Assembly (NCBI GenBank): GCA_905479495.1
Contig: CAJQMR010000003.1
Location: 186,001-250,000 of the forward strand
Length of the DNA stretch: 64,000 nt
Direction of reading: 5' to 3'
From: an uncultured Anaerolineae bacterium
Lineage (GTDB): Bacteria > Chloroflexota > Anaerolineae > Promineifilales > Promineifilaceae
Position numbers and translations under genes: made by a program. Of the stretch, positions 1-8,706 are shown piece by piece. The stretch's first letter is position 1. Every line of letters starts with the position of its first letter. Under the pieces are notes generated by a model, which saw only the letters and a list, made by a program, of their open reading frames with translations, was not told the DNA's origin and made no database searches.

Positions 1-528
1 TTCGGCCTGGATTTTGCCGAAATGGACGAGCGTCATCACCTGACCTTTGACACGTACGAGGAAGGCAAACTCAGCCTGAATGATTATTTAAAACGGGTCG
101 TTTTTTACGAGAAACGGCCGTTCACGCTACAAACGTTCAAACAGTTCATGTTCGATCAATCACAGCCATTGCCCGATATGCTGCCCTTCATAGCCAGCTT
201 AAAAAGCCGCTATCACCTCCGGGTAGCTGCCGTCAGCAATGAAGGACGCGAACTCGCCGAGTACCGCATCCGCCAGTTCCAACTGAATGAACTGATAGAT
301 ACTTTCATCGTCTCCAGCTTCGTCCACATCCGCAAGCCCGACGTTGATATTTATCATCTGGCCCTCGACGTCACTCAAGGCCAATCGGACCAAGTCGTTT
401 ATATTGACGACCGAGCCATGCTGGTTGACGTGGCCCGTGGCCTGGGCATACACGGCATCCATCACACCAGCTTTGCCAGCACGCAACACGCTCTGGCGCA
501 ATTGGGGCTAACAGTGGAGCAATCATGA
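1..528 (+). CDS. HAD-superfamily hydrolase, 5' truncated by window edge
   Basis: The reading frame is open from base 1, so the true start lies upstream. The visible part carries three of the four haloacid dehalogenase motifs: motif II Ser in AVSNEG, motif III Lys in HIRKPD, and the motif IV acidic pair in VYIDDR. The motif I DxD nucleophile must lie before the window. The order and spacing fit small phosphatases of the YihX/epoxide-hydrolase-like HAD group, which dephosphorylate sugar phosphates or related small molecules in the cytoplasm. The specific substrate cannot be read. The stop codon overlaps the next gene's start (ATGA), so it is probably cotranslated with glucose-6-phosphate dehydrogenase, which favours a sugar-phosphate role by context only. 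Confidence 0.85.
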   Translation, partial: FGLDFAEMDERHHLTFDTYEEGKLSLNDYLKRVVFYEKRPFTLQTFKQFMFDQSQPLPDMLPFIASLKSRYHLRVAAVSNEGRELAEYRIRQFQLNELIDTFIVSSFVHIRKPDVDIYHLALDVTQGQSDQVVYIDDRAMLVDVARGLGIHGIHHTSFASTQHALAQLGLTVEQS

Positions 529-2024
529 AAGAAAATGAACCAACCGTCATCATTATTTTTGGTGCAGGCGGCGACTTGACGCAGCGTAAGCTAGTCCCAG
601 CTCTTTACAACCTGTACCTTGATGGCTGGCTGCCAGAACAGTTCGCTATTCTCGGATTGGACCGCAAAGAGATGGACAAAGAAGCGTTTTGCCAACATCT
701 GCGTCAGGGCATCGACAAATTTTCCCGGCGCAAGCTGGAGGCCACGACGTGGCAGGAATTTGCCCACCATTTCACTTACGTTGCCGCCGATCTCACCAAT
801 CAGGATGCCTACGACGATCTGGCCCATGAGTTGGGCACATTTAACCAGCAGTGGAGCACACATGCCCAACACATTTTCTATTTGGCTGTCTCCCCCTTTC
901 TGATTGAACCTATTACAGAACATTTACATAAGGCCAAATTGATGCAGGATCGGCAGCGCTGCCGCATGGTGGTTGAAAAACCATTTGGTCACGACCTGGA
1001 TTCGGCGCAGGCGCTGAATGACACTTTGACCCATTTCTTCGACGAATCTCAAATCTTCCGCATCGACCATTATTTGGGCAAAGAAACGGTGCAAAACATT
1101 CTGGCCTTTCGCTTTGCCAATGCCCTGTTTGAACCGATGTGGGACCGACGCTATATCGATCATGTGCAAATCACCGTAGCCGAGCAGGTTGGCGTGGGCC
1201 ATCGCGGTGGCTATTATGACCACGCCGGGGCGCTGCGCGACATGATTCAGAATCATTTGCTGCAAATCCTGTGCCTGATTGCCATGGAGCCACCCGTTTC
1301 TTTTGCTGCCGACGAAATTCGTAACAAAAAAGTGGACGTGCTGCGCGCTATCCGCCCGATCCGCTCAGAACAGGTGCCAGAAACGGCCGTTCGCGGGCAG
1401 TACGGCAGCGGCTGGATGAATGGCGAAAAGAAACGAGCCTATCTTGAGGAAGAAGGCGTGGCCGAAAATTCCAATACGGAGGCGTTTGTTGCCTTGAAGC
1501 TGTTTGTCGATAACTGGCGCTGGCAAGACGTGCCTTTTTATTTGCGCACAGGCAAGCGGCTGCCGGTGCACGGTTCACAAGTGGTGGTGACATTTCGGCC
1601 TGTGCCCCATCGATCTTTTCCAGAAACGGCCGTGGAAACCTGGCGCTCCAACCGTCTCATCATCAACATCCAGCCCGAAGAAGGCATCCGTATGACTTTC
1701 CAGGCCAAACGGCCGGGACCGGCCATGCGTCTCAGCCCGGTGCATCTCGATTTTGCTTATCAGGAAGCGTTCAAAACTGCTTCCCCAGAAGCATACGAAA
1801 CGCTGCTGTTGGACGTTATCGAAGGCGACGCTACCCTCTTTATGCGCGCTGACCAGGTAGAAGCGTCCTGGAAAGTCATTATGCCGGTGCTGGAAAGGTG
1901 GACAGCCAATCCGCCACTGGATTTTCCCAATTATCCAGCCGGAACCTGGGGGCCAGAAGCGGCTAACGTGCTCATCGCCCAAGACGGCCGTTCCTGGCTG
2001 CAACCCGATTTTAATAACCATTAA
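525..2024 (+). CDS. zwf: glucose-6-phosphate 1-dehydrogenase
   Basis: Oxidises glucose 6-phosphate to 6-phosphogluconolactone with NADP(+), the entry step of the oxidative pentose phosphate pathway. At 499 aa it has normal family length. The nucleotide-binding fingerprint GAGGDLTQRKL is at residues 13-23 and the substrate/catalytic signature RIDHYLGKE at 179-187, with the active-site His in the usual place. EKPFGHDL, another conserved block, precedes it. The start ATG overlaps the upstream stop by four bases. The 6-phosphogluconate dehydrogenase of the same pathway lies 1.4 kb downstream with phosphoglycerate mutase between them, suggesting one transcript. Several ACGGCCGT palindromes are embedded and read as ETAV or DGR. 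Confidence 0.97.
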   Translation: MKENEPTVIIIFGAGGDLTQRKLVPALYNLYLDGWLPEQFAILGLDRKEMDKEAFCQHLRQGIDKFSRRKLEATTWQEFAHHFTYVAADLTNQDAYDDLAHELGTFNQQWSTHAQHIFYLAVSPFLIEPITEHLHKAKLMQDRQRCRMVVEKPFGHDLDSAQALNDTLTHFFDESQIFRIDHYLGKETVQNILAFRFANALFEPMWDRRYIDHVQITVAEQVGVGHRGGYYDHAGALRDMIQNHLLQILCLIAMEPPVSFAADEIRNKKVDVLRAIRPIRSEQVPETAVRGQYGSGWMNGEKKRAYLEEEGVAENSNTEAFVALKLFVDNWRWQDVPFYLRTGKRLPVHGSQVVVTFRPVPHRSFPETAVETWRSNRLIINIQPEEGIRMTFQAKRPGPAMRLSPVHLDFAYQEAFKTASPEAYETLLLDVIEGDATLFMRADQVEASWKVIMPVLERWTANPPLDFPNYPAGTWGPEAANVLIAQDGRSWLQPDFNNH

Positions 2025-2044
2025 ACTTATCTGGAGACTATGTG

Positions 2045-2662
2045 ATGAAAAAAAGACACCAACTATCAGCCCTCTTGGCAACGCATCCGATTAAAGTGTT
2101 GGTTGTGCTGGCTGTTACCGTCTTTATGTTAACTAACTGCACGTCCACGTCTAATCCCACAGACCAAACAGATGCACAACCGACAGAAAACGCCACCACC
2201 GGAGCACAGGCAACCCCGGTCAGTTACACCGATCCCTTTGCTTATTGTGCAGCTGTGGGCACGATTGACACACCAGACAGCGCTTACGTGGGTCCCCAAA
2301 CGCCCCCGTCCATCATCAATGGCTTAAAGGATGCCGCAAAATTATCCTCAGACATGCCGGAGACAGTCATCGAATCGGGAACCGTTTGGCGTTGCATGAA
2401 CGGCCGTGTCTGGGCCTGTTTTGTCGGAGCCAATTTACCCTGTTCTGAAAAGGCAGATACCAGCGAAACGCCTACCCAGCCAATGATTGATTTCTGCCAG
2501 GCTAATGCTGCCGCCGAGGCCATACCAGCCACGGTCACGGGTCGGGCCACGGTTTACGAATGGCGCTGTACCGATGGCTCGCCAACGATTGTTAAACAGC
2601 TATTTCAGCCAGATGATCAGGGGTTTATTGCCGATTTCTGGTATGAAATCGTTTCATCTTAA
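2045..2662 (+). CDS. putative lipoprotein of unknown function
   Basis: A 205-aa protein with a basic N-terminus, one hydrophobic stretch and a lipobox-like LTNC near residue 35, followed by a Thr/Ser/Gln-rich linker. It is therefore probably exported and lipid-anchored. The remainder has several Cys residues (AYCAAVG, WRCMNGR, PCSEK, DFCQAN, WRCTDG) in two similar halves that both contain a WRC motif, suggesting a duplicated disulfide-stabilised domain. I chose ATG 2045 because GGAG at 2033-2036 is 8 bases upstream. A GTG at 2042 is also in frame. No family was recognised. It interrupts a run of sugar-metabolism genes without an obvious link. Confidence 0.75.
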   Translation: MKKRHQLSALLATHPIKVLVVLAVTVFMLTNCTSTSNPTDQTDAQPTENATTGAQATPVSYTDPFAYCAAVGTIDTPDSAYVGPQTPPSIINGLKDAAKLSSDMPETVIESGTVWRCMNGRVWACFVGANLPCSEKADTSETPTQPMIDFCQANAAAEAIPATVTGRATVYEWRCTDGSPTIVKQLFQPDDQGFIADFWYEIVSS

Positions 2663-2688
2663 GCTGAAGGCTCAATGAAGGAGCAGCA

Positions 2689-3450
2689 ATGATAAAACTT
2701 GTTCTTTTACGGCACGGACAAAGTGTCTGGAATTTGGAAAACCGGTTCACTGGCTGGACAGACGTAGACCTGTCTGAAAAAGGCATTGCGGAAGCACAAT
2801 TGGCCGGACAACAATTAGCCAGCGGGGAATTTCACTTTGACCTGGCATATACCTCCCTGCTCAAGCGAGCCATCCGCACGTTGTGGATCGTGCTGGACGA
2901 AATGAATTTGATGTGGCTGCCTGTCACACGAACCTGGCAGTTAAATGAGCGGCATTACGGAGCGCTGCAAGGGCTAAACAAAGCTGAGACCGCCCAAAAA
3001 GAGGGCGCTGAACAGGTGCAGCGCTGGCGGCGCAGTTTCGCCGTCCGGCCACCAGCCCTAGACTGGGATGACCCGCGTCATCCACACCACGACCCCCGCT
3101 ACGCAACCCTGGCCGGTTCGCAGCTGCCAGCAACCGAATCTCTGCAAGATACGCTCCAGCGGGTGATGCCTTACTGGCACGAGGTAATAGCCCCTCAAAT
3201 TCGGCGTGCAAAACAAATTCTGATCGTGGCCCACGGCAACAGCCTGCGGGCGCTGGTGAAGCATCTGGATCAGATTTCTGATGATGAGATCGCCAGTCTC
3301 AACATCCCCACCGGTATTCCGCTTGTCTATGAGCTGGATCAACATCTGGTGGTGCAAAACCGGTATTACCTGGGAGACCCGGCAGCCGCCCAGGCAGCGG
3401 CCCAAGCCGTTGCCGCTCAAGGTGAGGTCGTTGGCAAACTCAACAATTAA
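2689..3450 (+). CDS. gpmA: 2,3-bisphosphoglycerate-dependent phosphoglycerate mutase
   Basis: Interconverts 3- and 2-phosphoglycerate in glycolysis and gluconeogenesis. The phosphohistidine motif LRHGQS is at residues 7-12, with His9 as the expected phosphate acceptor. The family blocks [24 protein letters not shown] and the second catalytic His in [10 protein letters not shown] are all present. At 253 aa it is close to the GpmA length, the extra residues being an Ala/Gln-rich tail. A GGAG ribosome binding site lies just before the ATG. It sits between zwf and the 6-phosphogluconate dehydrogenase gene in the same direction with short gaps, so a shared transcript is likely. Confidence 0.97.
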   Translation: MIKLVLLRHGQSVWNLENRFTGWTDVDLSEKGIAEAQLAGQQLASGEFHFDLAYTSLLKRAIRTLWIVLDEMNLMWLPVTRTWQLNERHYGALQGLNKAETAQKEGAEQVQRWRRSFAVRPPALDWDDPRHPHHDPRYATLAGSQLPATESLQDTLQRVMPYWHEVIAPQIRRAKQILIVAHGNSLRALVKHLDQISDDEIASLNIPTGIPLVYELDQHLVVQNRYYLGDPAAAQAAAQAVAAQGEVVGKLNN

Positions 3451-3467
3451 GCAAAGGAGCTTTTTCG

Positions 3468-4478
3468 ATGCAACTTGGAATGATTGGATTAGGACGGATG
3501 GGCAGCAACATGGCCATCCGCTTGTTAAACGCCGGGCACGCCTGCGCGGTTTATGACCACAATGCCCAGGCGGTCAATGATTTAGCCCCAAAAGGCGCAG
3601 TTGGTGCCTCTTCACTGGCCGACCTGGTAGACAAATTGGCCGCACCTCGTGCTGTCTGGTTGATGCTGCCTGCGGCCGTCGTGGATTCGGTGCTGGCGGA
3701 ATTAAAACCGCTGCTACAAGCCAACGACATCATCATCGAAGGCGGTAACTCTTACTACCACGATGACATCCGCCGCGCCGCAGAAATGGCAAAAGCCGGA
3801 ATTCACTACCTGGATGTGGGCGTCAGCGGCGGCGTGTGGGGGCTAGAGCGCGGATATTCGCAAATGATTGGCGGTGACGACGAAGCAGTCAAACATCTGG
3901 ACCCAATTTTTTCAGCGTTGGCTCCCGGTGTTGCAGCGGCTGAACGTACGCCGGGGAGGGAAACGGCCGTTTCCCCCGCCGAAAATGGATATTTACACTG
4001 CGGCCCACACGGGGCCGGTCACTTTGTCAAAATGGTCCACAACGGCATTGAATACGGCACGATGGCTGCCCTGGCCGAAGGGTTAAACATTCTGCACCGG
4101 GCCAACGTCGGCCAACAAGACCATGACGTCGATGCCGAAACCACCCCCCTCCGGCACCCTGAACATTATCAGTACGATCTCGATCTCAAGGAAATTGCTG
4201 AAGTGTGGCGGCGCGGCAGCGTCATCGGCTCCTGGCTGCTGGATTTAACCGCTGCTGCTCTGTGGGAAGACCCTCAGCTAGCGTCGTTTGCCGGTCGGGT
4301 TTCTGACTCTGGCGAAGGGCGTTGGACGGTCACGGCCGCCATTGACGAAGGCACACCCGCTCCGGTCATCAGCGCCGCCCTATTTGCCCGCTTTAGCTCT
4401 CGCAACAACGACGAATTCGCCAACAAGGTCATGTCCGCCATGCGCTATGAGTTTGGTGGCCATCACGAGAAGCGTTAG
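3468..4478 (+). CDS. gnd: 6-phosphogluconate dehydrogenase, decarboxylating (short form)
   Basis: Oxidatively decarboxylates 6-phosphogluconate to ribulose 5-phosphate. The Rossmann fingerprint GLGRMGSNMA is at residues 7-16. The substrate-binding blocks DVGVSGGVWG and KMVHNGIEYG (catalytic Lys) are clear. At 336 aa it belongs to the short YqeC/GndA-like class rather than the 470-aa enterobacterial form. This class may use NAD(+), but the sequence alone does not settle that. A segment around residue 165 contains RETAVSP, encoded by an embedded ACGGCCGT palindrome. An AAGGAG site precedes the ATG. Confidence 0.95.
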   Translation: MQLGMIGLGRMGSNMAIRLLNAGHACAVYDHNAQAVNDLAPKGAVGASSLADLVDKLAAPRAVWLMLPAAVVDSVLAELKPLLQANDIIIEGGNSYYHDDIRRAAEMAKAGIHYLDVGVSGGVWGLERGYSQMIGGDDEAVKHLDPIFSALAPGVAAAERTPGRETAVSPAENGYLHCGPHGAGHFVKMVHNGIEYGTMAALAEGLNILHRANVGQQDHDVDAETTPLRHPEHYQYDLDLKEIAEVWRRGSVIGSWLLDLTAAALWEDPQLASFAGRVSDSGEGRWTVTAAIDEGTPAPVISAALFARFSSRNNDEFANKVMSAMRYEFGGHHEKR

Positions 4479-4499
4479 AGCACTGGGGAGTGCACAAAC

Positions 4500-6959
4500 A
4501 TGTTAAAAACAAAAAATAAGCAGACGGACGACCTGGTTCAAACCTCTCTGGATCAGGTCAAATTGGCGTTGGGTTACAGCGCTGATGGATTGAGTCAGAC
4601 TGAAGTAGAACAGCGGCTGGCCAAAATTGGTTATAACGAATTAATCGAGAAGGAAATCAATCCCATCTTGAAATTCCTCTCCTACTTTTGGGGGCCAATC
4701 CCCTGGATGATTGAGGTGGCGGCCATTTTATCGCTGGTGGTGCGCCATTGGGCCGACTTTGGCATCATTTTGACGCTGCTGGTGGTGAACGCCCTCGTTG
4801 GCTTTTGGGAAGAGTTCCAGGCGGGCAACACCATCGCTGCCCTCAAGGCCCGCCTGGCCCCAGAGGCACGGGTGCGGCGCGACGGCCGTTGGAAAACTAT
4901 CCCAGCCCGCGAATTGGTACCTGGCGATCTCATCCGCCTGCGGCTGGGTGAAATTGTACCCGCCGACGCCCGCCTGCTGGATGGCGATCCCGTTTCGGTG
5001 GATCAATCGGCCCTGACTGGAGAATCGCTGCCAGTGACGGCTGAAAGCGGTACGGCCGTTTACTCAGGCTCCATCATCAAACGCGGCGAAATCGAAGCCC
5101 TGGTCTACGCCACTGGCGAACGCACCTACTTCGGCAAAACCGCCCATCTGGTAGAAACAGCCCACACCGAAAGCCACTTTCAAAAAGCCATTCTAAAAAT
5201 CGGCGACTACCTCATTGTATTGGCCGTCTTCCTTGTCATTCTCATTTTAATCGTCACCCTGTTTCGCGGCGATAATTTCCTGACCACCCTGCAATTCGCC
5301 CTGGTGCTGACCGTTGCTGCCATTCCCGTGGCGATGCCCACGGTACTCTCGGTGACGATGGCCGTGGGTGCAAGATTATTGGCGACCAAAGAAGCCGTTG
5401 TCACCCGGTTAGCCGCCATCGAAGAGCTGGCAGGTGTGGACATGTTATGCTCGGACAAGACGGGCACGCTGACGCAAAACAAGCTGACGTTGGGTGAGCT
5501 GTTTGTTGCGGAAGGCCAAACGGCCAAGCAGCTGCTTTTAAGCGCGGCCCTGGCCTCCCGCGCCGAAGACAATGATCCGATTGATCTGGCAGTGCTGAGC
5601 GGCCTGAATGGCTCCCATCCGTTGGACAGCTACACCGTGACCCATTTCCAACCGTTTGATCCAGTGCATAAACGCACCGAAGCGGCCGTTACCGGGCCAG
5701 ACGGCCGTTCCTTTTCCGTGGCCAAAGGCGCGCCCCAGGTCATTCTGGCCCTGGCGCATCCGCCAGACGACATACAGCAGCAGGCAGAAACGGCCGTCAA
5801 CGAGTTTGCCCATCGCGGTTACCGGGCTCTGGGCGTTGCCCATGCCAGCACGCCGGATCAGTGGCAATTCCTCGGCTTACTGCCCCTCTATGACCCACCG
5901 CGTGAAGATTCGCAGACGACCATCGCCACCGCTGAAGCGATGGGGGTCCGGGTAAAAATGGTCACTGGTGACCAGGTAGCCATCGCTAAAGAAATTTCTG
6001 GGCAGCTGGGGCTGGGGCAGAACATTTTGGATGCGGCCGTTTTTGGCGACACGCAGCACCATCAAGGCGGCCAATTGGCCGAAGCCATCGAACAAGCCGA
6101 CGGTTTTGCCCAGGTTTTTCCCGAGCATAAATATCACATCGTGGAAACGTTGCAGCAGCAGGAGCACATTGTGGGCATGACAGGTGACGGCGTCAACGAC
6201 GCCCCGGCTTTGAAGAAAGCTGACGCCGGTATCGCCGTCTCTGGGGCTACAGACGCAGCGCGAGCAGCAGCCGACATCGTCTTATTAACACCTGGCCTAT
6301 CCGTCATCATCGACGCCTTAAATGAAAGCCGCAAAATCTTCCGGCGCATGAACAGCTACGCTATCTATCGCATTGCGGAAACAATTCGCGTGCTGTTGTT
6401 TATGACGCTGTCAATTTTGGTGTTTAATTTCTACCCGGTAACGGCCGTTATGATCGTCCTTCTGGCCCTGCTCAACGACGGCGCGATCCTGGCTATTGCG
6501 TTTGACAACGTGCGCAGCTCCGACAAGCCAGAAGCGTGGGATATGCCGCTCGTCTTAGGCATTGCCACCGTTCTGGGCATCGCTGGCCTGGCGGCCTCGT
6601 TTCTGCTCTTCTTTTTGGCCGAGAAATACTTCAATTTACCGCCCGACATGATCCAATCTCTGATCTATCTCAAGTTGTCGGTCGCCGGGCATCTAACCAT
6701 CTTCCTCACCCGGACACGCGGGCCATTCTGGTCCCATCGCCCGTCGAAATCATTGGTGAGCGCGGTGTTAACGACGCAAATCATCGCCACGCTCATCACC
6801 GTGTATGGATTGTTCATGACGCCGCTGGGCTGGGGTTGGGCGTTGGCCGTATGGGGATACGCCCTGGTCTGGTTCTTGGTTAATGATCGGATCAAACTGC
6901 TGGCCTATCGCGTTTTTGACCGCCGCCTGCCAGGGCTGCTGGCGACGAAAAAACGGTAA
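4500..6959 (+). CDS. P-type H+-transporting ATPase (plasma-membrane class P3A)
   Basis: An 819-aa integral membrane cation pump that uses ATP to export protons. The actuator motif ALTGESLPV is near residue 172, the phosphorylation loop SDKTGTLTQNK has Asp319 as the phosphorylated residue, and the hinge MTGDGVNDAPALK is near 560. Membrane segments flank these in the usual P-type order. PEIVPAD-like text before TGES and the absence of heavy-metal-binding N-terminal motifs favour the proton pump class over Cu/Cd or Ca pumps. It follows the pentose phosphate genes closely (21-base gap, GGGGAG site). A role in pH homeostasis or membrane energisation is inferred. Confidence 0.93.
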   Translation: MLKTKNKQTDDLVQTSLDQVKLALGYSADGLSQTEVEQRLAKIGYNELIEKEINPILKFLSYFWGPIPWMIEVAAILSLVVRHWADFGIILTLLVVNALVGFWEEFQAGNTIAALKARLAPEARVRRDGRWKTIPARELVPGDLIRLRLGEIVPADARLLDGDPVSVDQSALTGESLPVTAESGTAVYSGSIIKRGEIEALVYATGERTYFGKTAHLVETAHTESHFQKAILKIGDYLIVLAVFLVILILIVTLFRGDNFLTTLQFALVLTVAAIPVAMPTVLSVTMAVGARLLATKEAVVTRLAAIEELAGVDMLCSDKTGTLTQNKLTLGELFVAEGQTAKQLLLSAALASRAEDNDPIDLAVLSGLNGSHPLDSYTVTHFQPFDPVHKRTEAAVTGPDGRSFSVAKGAPQVILALAHPPDDIQQQAETAVNEFAHRGYRALGVAHASTPDQWQFLGLLPLYDPPREDSQTTIATAEAMGVRVKMVTGDQVAIAKEISGQLGLGQNILDAAVFGDTQHHQGGQLAEAIEQADGFAQVFPEHKYHIVETLQQQEHIVGMTGDGVNDAPALKKADAGIAVSGATDAARAAADIVLLTPGLSVIIDALNESRKIFRRMNSYAIYRIAETIRVLLFMTLSILVFNFYPVTAVMIVLLALLNDGAILAIAFDNVRSSDKPEAWDMPLVLGIATVLGIAGLAASFLLFFLAEKYFNLPPDMIQSLIYLKLSVAGHLTIFLTRTRGPFWSHRPSKSLVSAVLTTQIIATLITVYGLFMTPLGWGWALAVWGYALVWFLVNDRIKLLAYRVFDRRLPGLLATKKR

Positions 6960-7445
6960 TAAAGGCTACATCAAATGACGTAAACGGCCGTTCCCTGGAT
7001 TCATCCTTTTGCTTATACCTGACAAGACAGTTGACCGATGTGTTGTTACGCTGAAACAAGTAAAGTTCTGGTATAAACATTTCTTCTCCTCCTCCTTATT
7101 GCTTGAGGTCAAGAGAGAGGGCCAACCGCCCTCTCCCTTATCTCGGCAACAGACCCGATTTCCACCATTCATTGTAAAACGTATGCAACCACTTTCGTTC
7201 TCAGAGAGTGGGACCAATTAATTGCTCACACAGGTTTGTTTACCCAGCGGTTTACAACTTTTGTCGTAGTCCATCGAGCCATTTGACCGAATACGGCAGT
7301 TCCCAAAACTGTCGTTTTGTTATAGGCGGCAAACGTCCTCCGACCGATGTAGCCAGTCGCCAACCCCATTACACTACCAGCAAGAAACCAGTAATCACCT
7401 GAAAAGGATGGTACAGCCATCAGCACTCGCCCATTGGAGTAAATC
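6960..7445. other. intergenic region with a hairpin and one doubtful ORF
   Basis: This 486-base gap has no supported gene. It contains an ACGGCCGT palindrome at about 6985 and a perfect 8-bp hairpin (GAGAGGGC 7115-7122 with GCCCTCTC 7128-7135) that lacks a T-run, so it is not a convincing intrinsic terminator. A minus-strand frame 7226-7447 could encode about 73 residues with one Gly-rich hydrophobic segment. It starts inside the next gene's start codon and has no good ribosome binding site, so I do not call it. Confidence 0.5.
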
Positions 7446-8312
7446 ATGCCCCAAAACGAACAAATCTTTGATTCTATTTTAGTTGCCTTGGATGGATCCC
7501 GGTCATCGCAAGTGGCCGCCTCTTTGGCCATCCAAATCGCTAAACAAGAAAACCTACTCGTTCGCGGCTTATATGTCGTAGATGAACTGCTGGTTGTGGA
7601 TATGGATACCGATCGCAGCCTAAAAAAAGAGCTGGGCTACAAACCCGGCGAAGTGCTGTTATCTGACGAGCGAACCCAGCTTTTAAAAGGCCAGGGTGAA
7701 ATTGCTTTGCGCTGGTTGGAAGATCTTGGCCAGGAAAACGATGTGCCCGTTCAGGGTGATCTCATATTTGGCGGTATGCCCGACGTGATTATCAACCAGG
7801 CGAAAACGGTGCGACTGCTGGCGCTTGGACGGCAGGGCCACACCGATGATACGGCTCATTTGGGCAGCCATTTTCGCGCGATTGCCCATCACACTTCCGT
7901 GCCATTGCTCATTGGCGGACCAACAGAATCGCCTGTTCACCGCATCTTGCTGGCTTATGATGGCAGCCTACCAACAAAACATGCCCTCACCTGGGCCAGC
8001 TTGTTGCAACATATCTGGCAAAGCCATTTGCTGGTCGTCTCTGTCGCTGATGAAACCGCATCCCCCCGGTGGCTGGCCGAAATGAAAGAGCAAATTGACG
8101 AAAGTGAACTACTCAATTACCGGTTTATCGGCCGTCACGGGAATGCCACGGCTCAAATTCTGTCAGCGGCTGCTGAAGAAAAGGCAGACATGATTGTCAT
8201 GGGCAACCATCGGCACAGCATGCTGCACGAATGGCTCACTGGCAGCACCCTGGATCAGGTATTACGCAACACCCCCCTGCCGGTATTCATTACCGACACA
8301 CAAGGAGATTAA
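7446..8312 (+). CDS. tandem universal stress protein (two UspA domains)
   Basis: A 288-aa soluble protein made of two UspA-like domains (about residues 1-155 and 158-288). Each begins with a beta strand followed by the conserved Asp: ILVALDGSRSS and ILLAYDGSLPT. The second ends with the nucleotide-binding Gly-rich block MGNHRHSML ending in LTGST. UspA proteins bind ATP or other ligands and act in stress survival. The partner here is unknown. GGAG lies upstream of the ATG. The next gene starts two bases after the stop, so the two are almost certainly cotranscribed. Confidence 0.9.
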   Translation: MPQNEQIFDSILVALDGSRSSQVAASLAIQIAKQENLLVRGLYVVDELLVVDMDTDRSLKKELGYKPGEVLLSDERTQLLKGQGEIALRWLEDLGQENDVPVQGDLIFGGMPDVIINQAKTVRLLALGRQGHTDDTAHLGSHFRAIAHHTSVPLLIGGPTESPVHRILLAYDGSLPTKHALTWASLLQHIWQSHLLVVSVADETASPRWLAEMKEQIDESELLNYRFIGRHGNATAQILSAAAEEKADMIVMGNHRHSMLHEWLTGSTLDQVLRNTPLPVFITDTQGD

Positions 8313-8314
8313 CC

Positions 8315-8698
8315 ATGACTCAATCATTACGTCATATCGCTGTGTGGATTGATCAACGAGAAGCAATTTTGGCCGTGTTTGATGGCGGTCATTTAAGCAA
8401 AGAGGAAGAAATTCGCTCAAAGATTGAACAGGAAACCCATCATCCAGATTGGACCCGCAGCCATGTTCAGGCTTACAAACATGAGCATCTGAAACATTAT
8501 TATGCTGAGATTGTCCAACAGCTGCGTTCGGCGGATAAGATTTTGATCCTGGGGCCGGGGCCAGCCAAACATGAGCTACATCACCAAATTGAAAATCACA
8601 AAGGATTGAAGGACAAGGTAACGGCCGTTCAGAATGCCGCCAAAATGAACGAAGATGAACTGATAACCTATGCCAACCAGTTCTTTGGACTAAATTAG
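8315..8698 (+). CDS. eRF1 domain 3-like small protein
   Basis: A 127-aa protein starting HIAVWIDQREAILAVF and ending with a segment LILGPGPAKHEL then NHKGLKDKV. This layout (strand with Trp-Ile-Asp, a His-rich middle, then a GPGxxK loop) resembles the eRF1/Pelota domain 3 fold seen in small bacterial translational-machinery or host-attachment-type proteins. The fold assignment is from pattern memory and moderate. I start it at ATG 8315 because AAGGAG lies at about 8302-8307. Longer frames upstream overlap the Usp gene. Operonic with UspA, so a stress-linked role is plausible. Confidence 0.7.
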   Translation: MTQSLRHIAVWIDQREAILAVFDGGHLSKEEEIRSKIEQETHHPDWTRSHVQAYKHEHLKHYYAEIVQQLRSADKILILGPGPAKHELHHQIENHKGLKDKVTAVQNAAKMNEDELITYANQFFGLN

Positions 8699-8706
8699 GA
8701 GACAAC

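Noticed and set aside
7226..7447. Minus-strand small membrane ORF before the Usp gene
   Set aside because: No good ribosome site and a start codon inside the Usp start. The hydrophobic pattern alone is not enough.
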